In this document: positions 51,109-61,110 of the stretch, one piece after another
How the letters are laid out: every line of letters starts with the position of its first letter
Position numbering within the stretch: position 1 is the first letter of the stretch
From: MED-G105 sp038522945
GTDB lineage: Bacteria > Pseudomonadota > Alphaproteobacteria > Caulobacterales > Parvularculaceae
Length of the DNA stretch: 64,000 bases
Assembly: GCA_038522945.1 (NCBI GenBank)
Contig: JBCBJV010000002.1
Span: 310,001-374,000 of the forward strand
Reading direction: 5' to 3'
Made by a program: the position numbers and the translations under genes
The notes under the pieces: generated by a model
Told to the model about the DNA's origin: nothing
Database searches by the model: none
What the model saw: only the letters and a program-made list of their open reading frames with translations

Positions 51109-53871
51109 ATGGTCTCCCTGAACACCACAGAAAAAGAAAAACCAGAGCTCCCCGCCTCCGATCGATCGGATAAAGGCACTGCAAAGTCGGCGGTTACGCC
51201 CATGATGGCCCAGTATCTGGAGATTAAGGCGCGGGCCCCCGATGCGTTATTGTTTTATCGTATGGGCGATTTCTATGAGCTTTTTTTCGACGACGCCGTG
51301 GCCGCAGCAGGGGCGTTAGACATCACATTGACAAAGCGCGGTAAGCACGCTGGGGATGATATTCCCATGTGCGGTGTGCCGTTCCACGCTTATGAGGCAT
51401 ATCTGGCGAAACTGATCCGTCAGGGCTTTTCTGTCGCTATTTGCGAACAAACTGAGTCGCCTGCGGAGGCAAAAAAGCGGGGGAGCAAATCCGTCGTTGC
51501 GCGGGACATCGTCCGCATTGTGACGCCGGGGACTGTCACCGAAGACACATTGCTGGAACCTGACCGCCACAATTATTTGGGCGCGCTAGCCATACTTGGC
51601 AATGGCAAAGAAGCGGCAATTGCCTATGCAGATGTCTCCACAGGAGCCTTCCGTGTGCGCACCACCACGGTAGCAACGGTCAGCTCCGATGTTTTGTCTG
51701 CCGGTTTAAAAGAGCTTGTGGTCCCGGAAAAATCTGGCCTGCCGCAAGCATGGACCACCAAACTTGCCGACCTTGGTCCTCTTGTGCCTTTGTCCGAGTT
51801 CGGCACGCCGCGGTTTACCGCAAAGGCAGGAGAAAGGCTCTTGAAAGAGCGTTTCGGGGTTAGCACTCTTGACGGGTTTGGCAGTTTTGACCGGGCGACC
51901 CTTGCCGCGTGTGGTGGGCTTCTTGCCTTTGTTGAACATACTCAAATTGATCGGTTCCCGAACCTTCAAGTGCCAGTTCTCGCCAGCGCCGATGAGGGGA
52001 TGCAGATTGACGCTGCGACGCGCTCATCTTTAGAACTGACCCGCACAACCCGTGATCAGCGAAAAGGAAGCGTCCTTGATGCGATCGATATGACTGTTAC
52101 TGGACCCGGCGCTAGGCTGCTGTCGGAGCGTTTAACGTCGCCGCTGACGGATCCAAAGCGCATCAATGATCGCTTTGATGTTGTCGATTTTCTAGCTCGC
52201 GATAACAGGCTCCTTGAGGATCTCACTGCGTCTCTCAAACAAAGTACGGACATGGCGCGGTGTATCGGACGTTTATCCGTTGGACGCGGTGGACCTCGGG
52301 ATTTGGCCGGCGTGCGAGACGGCCTGGAATGTGCGCGAGCGGTTGCGTGCCGCCTTGATCAGTCGCCATACCCCTTTCCCGATGAGTTGGGTGAAACAGT
52401 TCAATTGCTTGAAGCGCGCGGCGAAGGTGGGTTTTCTGCGCTGATGCGTGAGTTAAAAAATGGGTTGGCGGTTGAGAACTTGCCATTGCTTGTGCGCGAT
52501 GGCGGGTTCATTGCCGAAGGGTTTGATCCAGGCCTTGATGAAGTCCGTCAGCTCAGGGATGAATCCCGGCGCGTCATGGCCGCCATGGAAACGGAACTGC
52601 GTGACTTGACCGGCATCAAGTCTCTCAAGATCAAGAACAATAATGTTCTGGGGTATTTTGTTGAGGTGCCGCCAAGCCAGGCCGACGGACTGATGACTGG
52701 CCCCCATTCCGACGGGTTTATCCATCGTCAAACCTTGGTGAGTGGTGTCCGCTTTACAACGGGGCAACTGGCGGACCTGGACGCGCGGATTGCGCGATCA
52801 AAAGAGGAAGCTCAAGCCCGTGAGGCGGAGATATTCGACGACCTCACCGCAAAGTGCCTTGATAGGGCGCGGGCCATTTTGTCGTCCGCTGCGGCGCTTG
52901 CAGCGGTCGATGTCGGTATATCAATTGCCCGGCTGCACCTCGAACGCGACTTTACCCGGCCAATCGTCGATGACAGCTCTGTCTTTGACGTCAAATCCGG
53001 ACGTCATGCTGTCGTTGAACAGGCCCTTACGCGGTCTAGCGATAGCGCGGCATTCGTGCCGAACGATTGTAAAATCGGCACACAGACGGATAGCAAGATT
53101 TGGCTTGTCACAGGGCCGAATATGGCTGGTAAGTCAACATTTCTCCGTCAGAACGCGATTATCGCGATCCTAGCCCAGGCTGGCATCTTCGTGCCTGCTC
53201 GTGATGCGCAGATCGGCGTTGCTGACCGGATATTTAGCCGCGTGGGTGCAAATGATGATCTGGCGCGAGGGCAGTCAACGTTCATGGTGGAAATGACCGA
53301 GACCGCTGCGATCCTCAATCAGGCATCGTCCCGGTCGATTGTTATCCTTGATGAAATTGGTCGCGGCACATCAACTTATGACGGCCTTGCGATCGCCTGG
53401 GCGTGCGTTGAGCATCTGCACTCGGAAAACCGATGCCGCAGTATTTTCGCAACCCACTATCACGAATTGACGTCTTTGTCCGAACAACTGGCGAACCTGG
53501 AGAATGTCTCCATGCAGGTTCGTGAATGGAAGGGCGACGTGGTCTTCCTTCACGAGATCGCAGCGGGTGCTGCCGACCGTTCATACGGGGTCGCCGTTGC
53601 ACGGCTTGCCGGGTTACCGAAATCGACCGTGGCAAGAGCAAACCAGATTCTCTCGCAGCTTGAGAAAGACGCAGGTAATGGCATGTCCGTCGACGCATTA
53701 CCGCTTTTTGCAGCAGCGCCGCCGGAAGAAGCCACAGCCTCTGGTGAAGATATGGATAATGCCCCTGATGGTAGGGACGCCCTTTCGACTGCTCTTGAAG
53801 AGCTGGACCCGGATGCGCTTACGCCGCGCGACGCCCTTGATGCGCTCTACCGGTTGAAAGATCTCCTTTGA
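51109..53871 (+). CDS. mutS: DNA mismatch repair protein MutS
   Basis: Recognises mismatches and starts repair with MutL. The 920-aa protein has mismatch-binding domain I with FYRMGDFYELFFDDA (Phe-x-Glu wedge), the connector and lever regions, and the ATPase domain with Walker A TGPNMAGKSTFLRQ, VADRIFSRVGANDDLARGQSTFM, Walker B ILDEIGRGTSTYDG and ATHYHELT. The C-terminal tail ends in a dimerisation segment (LDPDALTPRDALDALYRLKDLL split by one residue from the usual form). Length is normal. glnD starts 70 bp later on the same strand. Confidence 0.97.
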   Translation: MVSLNTTEKEKPELPASDRSDKGTAKSAVTPMMAQYLEIKARAPDALLFYRMGDFYELFFDDAVAAAGALDITLTKRGKHAGDDIPMCGVPFHAYEAYLAKLIRQGFSVAICEQTESPAEAKKRGSKSVVARDIVRIVTPGTVTEDTLLEPDRHNYLGALAILGNGKEAAIAYADVSTGAFRVRTTTVATVSSDVLSAGLKELVVPEKSGLPQAWTTKLADLGPLVPLSEFGTPRFTAKAGERLLKERFGVSTLDGFGSFDRATLAACGGLLAFVEHTQIDRFPNLQVPVLASADEGMQIDAATRSSLELTRTTRDQRKGSVLDAIDMTVTGPGARLLSERLTSPLTDPKRINDRFDVVDFLARDNRLLEDLTASLKQSTDMARCIGRLSVGRGGPRDLAGVRDGLECARAVACRLDQSPYPFPDELGETVQLLEARGEGGFSALMRELKNGLAVENLPLLVRDGGFIAEGFDPGLDEVRQLRDESRRVMAAMETELRDLTGIKSLKIKNNNVLGYFVEVPPSQADGLMTGPHSDGFIHRQTLVSGVRFTTGQLADLDARIARSKEEAQAREAEIFDDLTAKCLDRARAILSSAAALAAVDVGISIARLHLERDFTRPIVDDSSVFDVKSGRHAVVEQALTRSSDSAAFVPNDCKIGTQTDSKIWLVTGPNMAGKSTFLRQNAIIAILAQAGIFVPARDAQIGVADRIFSRVGANDDLARGQSTFMVEMTETAAILNQASSRSIVILDEIGRGTSTYDGLAIAWACVEHLHSENRCRSIFATHYHELTSLSEQLANLENVSMQVREWKGDVVFLHEIAAGAADRSYGVAVARLAGLPKSTVARANQILSQLEKDAGNGMSVDALPLFAAAPPEEATASGEDMDNAPDGRDALSTALEELDPDALTPRDALDALYRLKDLL

Positions 53872-53941
53872 TCCTGTTCTTTATGCTCAAAGTGTTTGTG
53901 TTTCGGGATCGCTGCGACGGCAGAAATTGAAGAGGGGTCTT

Positions 53942-56629
53942 GTGTCGGCGACAGCGGTTTTTACCTACAAAAAGGTGCGTGAGCGGATAAACGCTGAGAT
54001 CACCAATACCAGCGATATCGACACAGTTAGGCGTGCCGGCCTTGCCGCAGGCGATTTGATAAATGCTGGGCGGGAAGAGCTTCTGAGGCAGAACCTTTCT
54101 GGAAAAGCATTTGCCAAAAAATTCTCCAGCCTTGTGGATCACTGTCTGAAAGCGGTCTGGGACAGTGTTTTGCCCGCTGATGCGTATAACCAAGTAGCGA
54201 TCATCGCTACAGGTGGGTACGGAAGATCAGCGCTTGCCCCTTATTCTGATATCGACCTTTTGCTTTTGACCCAAAAAGAGACTGACACAGACAATTTGGT
54301 CAAGGCGGCTGTCTCGCCCTTATGGGACGCTGGGCTCAAGCTTGGATATTCGGTGCATACACCTATTACCGCCATGGCGCTCGTTAAGTCAGATATCCCA
54401 ACACGGACAGCATGTCTTGACGCACGGTACCTCTTTGGAAACCGGATTATTCTCGATGGGTTTCTCAATCGCTTTGATGCTTACCGTAAGCGGACAATCG
54501 CTGGGTTCACGAAAGCAAAGCTGGAGGAGCAGAGTGAGCGCCACGACCGGGTTGTGGAGGCGAGATATCTTTCGGAACCAAACATCAAAGAAGGGCGAGG
54601 CGGACTCCGAGATATTCATCTAATCCACTGGCTCGGACGATATCGCAGCGGAATCGGGCTTGGGCGGAACGACCAAGCCGAAAGCCTGCTTCTGGATCGG
54701 GGGTGGGCCAAACTTGCCCGCGCTGAAGCGTTCATGATGACGCTGCGTTTATACCTGCATCAGCTGCGGGGGAGGGCCGACGATGCGTTGACGTACGACA
54801 TTCAGCGTACGCTTGCAGAAAAACTAGGGTATACTGAGCGGCCCGGACAATCCCGCGAAGAGCGGTTGATGCGGCACTATCATGTTAATGCATTGGAGGT
54901 GAATCGGCTTTGTCGGATCTACCTTGCCCGATTGGACGAGCTGGATCAGAATCTTCTGCGTGCTCTTCCAAGGCCTGTGCCGAAAGCGCTGTTAACGGAT
55001 GAAGTTGGGCACTTCACAAATATTCGCCTGCGGGCCGGGCGCTTGGATTTTGTCGATACGAAGCGCGCGACAACGCAGCCCCTCGATCTAGTGCGTTTAT
55101 TCAGGGCATATTCCAAGCGTCAGGATATCGAGATCCACCCCGATGCCCTCGCTTTGATCAAGTCATCAGCGAAAATGGTGACGTCAAAGGTTCGCGTTGA
55201 TCCAGACATTGCTCGTCTGTTTATGGCAAGCCTATTAGACGCTCGGGCGCCGATCCGTTTCATGCGCCTGATGACCGAAACGGGGCTTTTGCGAAAGCTT
55301 GTCCCCTCATTTGCCCATCTGACCGGGCGTGTTGAGGTCGGTCTCTATCGTCAGTACTCGTTAGAAGAGCAGACGTTCCAGGCATTGTCTGTGTTGCGAG
55401 GGCTCCGGGATGAAAGCTATCTGGAACGCCATCCCATCGTCACCTCGCTGGTCAAAGAACGACCATATGTGGCTGCGGCCATATTGAGTATCTTGTTCCA
55501 TGAGATGCGGTCGGTTCAGGTTGATACGTCCGTCGAAGACGTTGAAAAGCAAATCTATCGCGCGGTGAAGCCATTGGCGACGTCAAATGAGTGGGCCTAT
55601 TCAATCAGTTGGTGTGCGGCGCGTCCCCTTGAGTTATCCCTGACCGCAGAACGGCGTGACCTTGGACGGGCACGCGCCATAGCCCGATTTGCAAGCCGTG
55701 TTGGCACGGTGGAACGACTCGATGTCCTTCTGATTTTGAGCGTCAGTTATCTGCGTGTTGTAAGCCCCGATGCCTGGGATGAACGCACCCGTAGTCAGGT
55801 GCGCGCGCTTTATCTGGGGGCAAAAGAATTTCTGAAAGGTGGCACTCACGCCCTGAAGATGTGGATGGAGAAGCGCGAGCGCGCGGCTATCGAAGCGGCC
55901 ATCGGATTGCTCGATGATGTACCAGTGACTGTTTCCCGCGCTGTCCTTGCGGATCTTGCCGGGGAAGGTGTGCTCAATCTGCCGGAAAATGTCCTTGCAC
56001 GAACGGTACGTATGATTGCGGCTGCCAAAGAAAACAACCAATCATCGTCAATTTCAGTGGTTGTCGAAGACGGCCTCATTGAGGTCATCGTCTATGCCAG
56101 TGATCGGCCTTACTTGATCGCGGAACAAGCAGCCGCGATCGGCAGCATCGGTGCTAGTGTCCGTGCCCTGCAAGCGCTGACTTTGTCGAACAACAAAGTC
56201 CTGGACATTTTTCAATTGACCCCTGCCGGAGGTCAAAAAGGGGTTGTGCCTGGCGAAGACATCTCCCGTCTTTCTGATGTCCTTTGGCAGGTCTTGATGG
56301 AAGAAAAGACAAACTTCGCCGCTCCACGCCGCCCCTTCGCAGACAAGAGACGCTACTTTGCAGTGCCCCCTCGCGTGCGGGTAGATCTGGATGCGGCGGA
56401 CGATTGCCTGGTGATCGAGGCTGAAGGGCTCGACCGGCCAGGGCTTTTGGCCGAGCTTGCCACCAGCCTGGCGGAGATTGGGGTCACCATTAAATACGCC
56501 AACATCGCGACCTACGGTGAACGGGTCGTGGATACTTTTTATCTGCAGGACGCGCCAGGGTACAAAATTGCCAATAAGCGCCGAATTCAGTCCGTTGAAC
56601 GTCGTCTTCTTGGTGTTTTAACCGAATAG
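53942..56629 (+). CDS. glnD: PII uridylyltransferase GlnD with a degenerate HD (uridylyl-removing) domain
   Basis: Nitrogen-status sensor that uridylylates PII. The 895-aa protein has the intact nucleotidyltransferase motif GGYGRSALAPYSDIDLLLL (Gly91-Gly92, Asp103, Asp105), a helical region, an HD-domain region (about 440-640) and two ACT domains (about 700-765 and 818-885). In the HD region the usual metal ligands are replaced: the family YHHYTVDEH is YRQYSLEEQ (Gln477), LLHDIAKG is LFHEMRSV (Glu521), and the CDIRAVGP Asp is Tyr603. So the removing activity should be absent. GTG 53942 is favoured by GAGGGG upstream; TTG 53927 is possible. Between mutS and murJ. Confidence 0.95.
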   Translation: MSATAVFTYKKVRERINAEITNTSDIDTVRRAGLAAGDLINAGREELLRQNLSGKAFAKKFSSLVDHCLKAVWDSVLPADAYNQVAIIATGGYGRSALAPYSDIDLLLLTQKETDTDNLVKAAVSPLWDAGLKLGYSVHTPITAMALVKSDIPTRTACLDARYLFGNRIILDGFLNRFDAYRKRTIAGFTKAKLEEQSERHDRVVEARYLSEPNIKEGRGGLRDIHLIHWLGRYRSGIGLGRNDQAESLLLDRGWAKLARAEAFMMTLRLYLHQLRGRADDALTYDIQRTLAEKLGYTERPGQSREERLMRHYHVNALEVNRLCRIYLARLDELDQNLLRALPRPVPKALLTDEVGHFTNIRLRAGRLDFVDTKRATTQPLDLVRLFRAYSKRQDIEIHPDALALIKSSAKMVTSKVRVDPDIARLFMASLLDARAPIRFMRLMTETGLLRKLVPSFAHLTGRVEVGLYRQYSLEEQTFQALSVLRGLRDESYLERHPIVTSLVKERPYVAAAILSILFHEMRSVQVDTSVEDVEKQIYRAVKPLATSNEWAYSISWCAARPLELSLTAERRDLGRARAIARFASRVGTVERLDVLLILSVSYLRVVSPDAWDERTRSQVRALYLGAKEFLKGGTHALKMWMEKRERAAIEAAIGLLDDVPVTVSRAVLADLAGEGVLNLPENVLARTVRMIAAAKENNQSSSISVVVEDGLIEVIVYASDRPYLIAEQAAAIGSIGASVRALQALTLSNNKVLDIFQLTPAGGQKGVVPGEDISRLSDVLWQVLMEEKTNFAAPRRPFADKRRYFAVPPRVRVDLDAADDCLVIEAEGLDRPGLLAELATSLAEIGVTIKYANIATYGERVVDTFYLQDAPGYKIANKRRIQSVERRLLGVLTE

Positions 56630-56701
56630 AGGCAACGTGGCGTTATCACGACGCTCGACTGTTCGCCCGTCACCCATGTCAAGGCTCTCAAGTTCAAATC
56701 C

Positions 56702-58285
56702 ATGCGAAGCAGCATTCTGAAGTCTCTCGCTACGGTCAGTGGTCTGACAATGATGAGCCGTATTCTTGGCTTTGGCCGCCAAGTGTTGATTGCTGGCGTT
56801 ATCGGGGCAGGGGGCAATCCTGTTGCTGACGCGTTCTGGGCGGCGTTCAGACTGCCAAATCTCTTCAGGCGCCTTTTTGCGGAAGGGGCTTTCCAGTCGG
56901 CCTTCGTTCCCCTTTTTCAGGGGAAACTGATAAAAGAAGATCAAGCGGCGGCGAAAAAGTTCGCCGAAGAAGTCTTGGCAGGTCTTCTCTTTGTGCTTTT
57001 AATCCTGACACTGATTGTAGAACTTGCAGCCCCCGTGGCGGTTAATCTGGTGGCTTCTGGATTCAGGGACGACCCAGAAAAATTTGAGCTAACGACAATC
57101 TATCTGCGGATCATGTTTCCTTATCTCGCCTGCATGTCCGTGGTCGGGCTTTTGTCGGGCATCTTGAATTCGCTTGATCGGTTTATGGCCTATGCAGGTG
57201 CACCGCTTCTCTTGAATATCTGCCAGATCGCAGCTTTGGCCTACTTTGCCAGTGATGGCGTTGAAACGACAGGTCTTGCGCTTTCTGTTGCAACGGCGGT
57301 CAGCGGCTTCTTGCAGCTTGGACTGCTTGTCTGGGCTGCCCGGCGGCAGGGCTACTTCCTTAATTTATCATTTCCGAAATGGACCCCCGGGGTCTCACGA
57401 TTGATGATGCTCGGGATGCCTGGCTTCATCTCCGCCGCCGCGGTGCAGATCAACATTGTCATTGGGACGAATATTGCCAGCCAGCAGCCAGGGGCCGTCT
57501 CATGGCTGATGAATGCGGACCAACTCTATCAATTGCCCCTTGCTGTTATCGGCATTGCGCTTGGGTCGGTGCTGCTGCCCTTGATGTCCCGTCGGGTTAA
57601 AGAGGGCGACGAGGCGGGCGCCCTTAGTGTGGTGAACCGCTCATTGGAAATGTCCAGCCTGTTGGTCTTACCGGCGGCGGCAGCTTTTATCATCATGCCC
57701 GATGCCATTTGTGATGCCTTGTTCCGCGGGATTGCCACTGAAGCGCTGTCGCTGTTTGGCGGTCGGCAATCGGCATTCACCCCTGAGGACGTGAGAATGA
57801 CCGCTGGCGCGCTGGCCTTGTTCGGAATCGGCTTACCTGCGTTCGTCTGGCAGAAGGTATTTCTTCCAGCATTTTATTCGCGTGAAGACACCCGCACACC
57901 AATGAAGTTTGCGTTGTGGGCGATCGTGATCAACACGGTCGTTGCGTTGGCGTTGTTTCCAGCTTTCGGCTTTTTCGCTGTTGCCTTTGCCACCAGTCTC
58001 GCCACCTGGGTGCAGATCGCGCTGCTGGCATTTGAGCTTCACAAGCGTCGGCAGTTCCAGCCGGACACTCGGCTCTTTGCGCGGATCACCCGAACGATTG
58101 CGGCAACCGCTGTCATGGCCGCCGCGATCATCTGGGCACGGGGTCATGAGAGCCTCCTGACCGACGTCTTGTTTGGAAAATCTTGGCTGGCGGTCATTGC
58201 GCTCGTAACAGGCGGCGGAATTGTCTACGGCGCGGCGCTGATGGCCCTTGGCGGCGTGCGTCTATCGGACTACAAGGCGCGCTAA
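56702..58285 (+). CDS. murJ: lipid II flippase MurJ
   Basis: Flips lipid II to the periplasmic face for peptidoglycan synthesis. The 527-aa protein has 14 hydrophobic spans of the MOP superfamily. The N-terminal signature GLTMMSRILGFGRQVLIAGVIGAGG and DAFWAAFRLPNLFRRLFAEGAF (read without the break) holds the essential Arg residues in the central cavity. ALFGIGLPAFVWQKVFLPAFYSREDTRTP is another MurJ hallmark. It follows glnD by 72 bp, a synteny common in alphaproteobacteria (glnD-murJ-trpS). Confidence 0.96.
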   Translation: MRSSILKSLATVSGLTMMSRILGFGRQVLIAGVIGAGGNPVADAFWAAFRLPNLFRRLFAEGAFQSAFVPLFQGKLIKEDQAAAKKFAEEVLAGLLFVLLILTLIVELAAPVAVNLVASGFRDDPEKFELTTIYLRIMFPYLACMSVVGLLSGILNSLDRFMAYAGAPLLLNICQIAALAYFASDGVETTGLALSVATAVSGFLQLGLLVWAARRQGYFLNLSFPKWTPGVSRLMMLGMPGFISAAAVQINIVIGTNIASQQPGAVSWLMNADQLYQLPLAVIGIALGSVLLPLMSRRVKEGDEAGALSVVNRSLEMSSLLVLPAAAAFIIMPDAICDALFRGIATEALSLFGGRQSAFTPEDVRMTAGALALFGIGLPAFVWQKVFLPAFYSREDTRTPMKFALWAIVINTVVALALFPAFGFFAVAFATSLATWVQIALLAFELHKRRQFQPDTRLFARITRTIAATAVMAAAIIWARGHESLLTDVLFGKSWLAVIALVTGGGIVYGAALMALGGVRLSDYKAR

Positions 58286-58318
58286 CGATTTCGTCTTTAC
58301 TTTATCGGTAGTCAGACC

Positions 58319-59335
58319 ATGAGCGATTATTCAGGCCCGGAGCGGGTCCTTTCCGGTATTCAACCCTCCGGCGGCATGCACCTCGGCAATTACCTTGGAG
58401 CAATCCGAAAATTCGTGGGCCTACAAGACCAGCACGAGTGTTACTATTGTGTGGTCGATATGCATGCCATTACGGTCTGGCAGGATCCAGAAAAGCTCCG
58501 TAAACAAACCTTCCATATTGCAGCTGCTTTCATTGCCGCGGGCGTTGATCCCTCGCGCGCTGCCGTTTTCCACCAGTCAGCGGTTCGCGCGCACGCGGAG
58601 CTTGCTTGGATTTTCAACTGTGTTGCGCGTCTTGGATGGCTCGATCGTATGACACAGTTTAAGGATAAAGCTGGCAAGGACAAACAGCGCGCTTCTGTCG
58701 GTCTTTATACCTATCCAGTTCTTCAGGCTGCAGACATTCTTGTCTATAAGGCAACCCATGTTCCGGTCGGCGAGGACCAAAAGCAGCATCTGGAACTCTC
58801 CCGGGATATCGCTGGTAAGTTTAACCACGACTACGGACGAGAGGCCTTCTTCCCTTTGCCGGAACCTTTGATCAAAGGGCCAGGGGCGCGGATTATGTCC
58901 TTGCGAGATGGTTCTGCAAAAATGTCGAAGTCTGATCAATCTGAGGCCGCCTGCCTCTTCTTGACAGATGACAAGGATGCGCTCGCCAAAAAGATCAAGA
59001 AAGCCAAGACCGATCCGGAGCCATTGCCATCGGAGGCTGACGGACTTGCCGACCGCCCGGAAGCGGCCAACCTCGTTGGGATTTACGCGGCCCTGTCAGG
59101 GAAGTCGGACGAAGATGTGCTGGCTGAATTCGGCGGGCAGGGGTTCGGTGCCTTTAAACCTGCGCTCGCAGAGTTGGTGGTCGATAAGATCTCCCCTATC
59201 GGGGATGAAATGCGTCGGTTGGAGGCGGACACGGACTATCTTCAGTCGGTCCTTTCCGAAGGTGCTAAAAAAGCCTCTGAGATTGCCGATGAGACTGTGC
59301 GGGAAGTCAAAGAACTGGTCGGTTTTGTTGTTTAG
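58319..59335 (+). CDS. trpS: tryptophanyl-tRNA synthetase
   Basis: Class I aminoacyl-tRNA synthetase charging tRNA-Trp. The 338-aa protein has the HIGH-like motif GGMHLGNYLGAI near residue 19, GEDQKQHLELSRDI near 146 and the KMSKS loop in SAKMSKSDQSE near 200. Length is normal for the bacterial enzyme. It is 33 bp after murJ, so the two are probably co-transcribed. It is convergent with the isoaspartyl peptidase. Confidence 0.97.
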   Translation: MSDYSGPERVLSGIQPSGGMHLGNYLGAIRKFVGLQDQHECYYCVVDMHAITVWQDPEKLRKQTFHIAAAFIAAGVDPSRAAVFHQSAVRAHAELAWIFNCVARLGWLDRMTQFKDKAGKDKQRASVGLYTYPVLQAADILVYKATHVPVGEDQKQHLELSRDIAGKFNHDYGREAFFPLPEPLIKGPGARIMSLRDGSAKMSKSDQSEAACLFLTDDKDALAKKIKKAKTDPEPLPSEADGLADRPEAANLVGIYAALSGKSDEDVLAEFGGQGFGAFKPALAELVVDKISPIGDEMRRLEADTDYLQSVLSEGAKKASEIADETVREVKELVGFVV

Positions 59336-59365
59336 GCTAGCTTTGAGACAATGACTTTATGTCTT

Positions 59366-60268
59366 CTAGAACGTTGCAGAGAACATAGGCGTTGTTGGTG
59401 AAACGCCAGCGCGTTTCATGCCGTCTGAGTTCCACGCAAAAGCGATGTCGCCCTCGCGGCTAACGGAGATCACGCCGCCATCACCGCCAAGGCGTCCTAC
59501 ATCCTTGATCAATCCGTTGGCTGCTGTTTGCAGGTCGGAACCCTGATAGCGCACACGGCTGGCAACATCCTGTGCGCCTCCCGCCAGAATAAAGTATTCT
59601 CCGAGCCCGGTGCAGGACGCGCCGACAAACTCGTCCGCCCACGTGCCCGACCCGATCAGCGGTGTATCCCCGACACGGCCTTCACGTTTGCCAAAAACAC
59701 CACCGGTTGACGTTGCAGCTGCAATCCGGCCCGCTTGGTCGAGCGCAACAGCGCCTACCGTCCCATGACCCAGTTCTGCTCTAGTCATCTCCTCCGGGTG
59801 CACACCAACGGGAACCATATAGTAAGTATCAGGATTATCCACAAACGCATGGTTCTCAGCCCGGCAAAAGTTCTCTGCGCCGGTGCCGGCCAGCATAACG
59901 TGCGGGGTTTTGCTCATGACGGCACGAGCGGCTTTGATAGGTGAGACAAGATGCTTCACTGCGGCCACGGCCCCGGCGCGGCGATGCACTCCTTCGGAGA
60001 TGGGACCAGCTTCCATGATTGAGGCGTCGAGTTCCGCATACCCCGCATCATTCGGGGCTGCACCGCGACCTGCGATATAGAGCCCTGAGGCTTCCATCTC
60101 TGCCACCATGGCTTCAACAACATCCAGAGCAGCGCGACCGCCAGCGAGGTCAGCTTCGCCTATTTGGCATAACTCCAGGAGGTGCGCTTGCGTTGCGCTG
60201 TAGTCTCGGCCTGCGCGTGCGCCAGCGCCGCCATGGAGGGCAAGGGCAATTGGTCCTGATTGAGCCAT
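59366..60268 (-). CDS. isoaspartyl peptidase/L-asparaginase (T2 Ntn-hydrolase)
   Basis: Hydrolyses beta-aspartyl dipeptides and asparagine after self-cleavage. In the 300-aa precursor the autocleavage site and nucleophile Thr are in LGHGTVGAVALDQAG near residue 167-181; substrate-binding GRVGDTPLIGSGTWAD and GAGTG-like CTGLGEYFI follow. The N-terminus IALALHGGAGA is canonical. No signal peptide, so cytoplasmic. Divergent from gpmA. Confidence 0.94.
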   Translation of the reverse strand: MAQSGPIALALHGGAGARAGRDYSATQAHLLELCQIGEADLAGGRAALDVVEAMVAEMEASGLYIAGRGAAPNDAGYAELDASIMEAGPISEGVHRRAGAVAAVKHLVSPIKAARAVMSKTPHVMLAGTGAENFCRAENHAFVDNPDTYYMVPVGVHPEEMTRAELGHGTVGAVALDQAGRIAAATSTGGVFGKREGRVGDTPLIGSGTWADEFVGASCTGLGEYFILAGGAQDVASRVRYQGSDLQTAANGLIKDVGRLGGDGGVISVSREGDIAFAWNSDGMKRAGVSPTTPMFSATF

Positions 60269-60384
60269 AACCGGTTCTCTGCTGTTGATGGGTTGTTGCG
60301 GTGAAGCAAGTATTATAGGGGGATCGCTCCAGTGAACATCGCCGGCCCGTTATTCTTTATGCCGGTTTTTTCGACGGGACCCTT

Positions 60385-61110
60385 ATGTCTAAGCTTGCAC
60401 TTCTGCGCCATGGCCAAAGCGAATGGAACCTTCAGAACCGCTTCACCGGTTGGGTTGACGTCTCCCTGACAGACAAGGGGATCGACGAGGCCCGCCAGGC
60501 AGGTGAGCTGTTGAAACAAGCTGGTGTGGAGTTCGACGGCGCTTACACGTCGGTGCTGACCCGTGCCATCAAGACGCTGAACCTCACCCTTGAAGAAATG
60601 GATCGCCTTTGGCTGCCGGTGGTAAAAGACTGGCGTCTCAATGAGCGCCACTATGGTGGGCTAACGGGTCTCAACAAAGCAGAGACCGCCGAAAAGCATG
60701 GCGATGACCAAGTGAAAATCTGGCGGCGGAGTTTCGATACGCCACCGCCACCGATTGACCCGGACAGCCCTCATAATCCGACCAAAGATCAACGCTATGT
60801 CGGAATGAACCAAGCCGACTTGCCTGATACTGAATCCTTAAAGACAACGCTTGATCGGGTTGAGCCCTATTGGCGCTCTGTCATTGAACCGAGGCTTCTC
60901 AATGGCGATGCACTTATCATTGCCGCTCACGGAAATTCCTTGCGGGCAATCGTGAAACTATTGTTCGGGGTGGGCGACGCAGACATCGTCAATGTCGAAA
61001 TCCCGACTGGAAATCCGTTACTCATTGAGCTTGCGCCGGGAACAGTCAGGCCCACATCAGCACGATATCTGAACGAGGACCGCGCTACTACGCTTCCTCA
61101 ACTTCCTTAA
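60385..61110 (+). CDS. gpmA: 2,3-bisphosphoglycerate-dependent phosphoglycerate mutase
   Basis: Interconverts 3- and 2-phosphoglycerate in glycolysis. The 241-aa protein has the phosphohistidine motif LLRHGQSEWNLQNRFTGW at residues 6-23, RLNERHYGGLTGLNK, and the second catalytic His in IIAAHGNSLRAIVK. It is the dPGM family (about 240-250 aa). Its last 23 bp overlap the end of the convergent HxlR gene. Confidence 0.96.
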   Translation: MSKLALLRHGQSEWNLQNRFTGWVDVSLTDKGIDEARQAGELLKQAGVEFDGAYTSVLTRAIKTLNLTLEEMDRLWLPVVKDWRLNERHYGGLTGLNKAETAEKHGDDQVKIWRRSFDTPPPPIDPDSPHNPTKDQRYVGMNQADLPDTESLKTTLDRVEPYWRSVIEPRLLNGDALIIAAHGNSLRAIVKLLFGVGDADIVNVEIPTGNPLLIELAPGTVRPTSARYLNEDRATTLPQLP

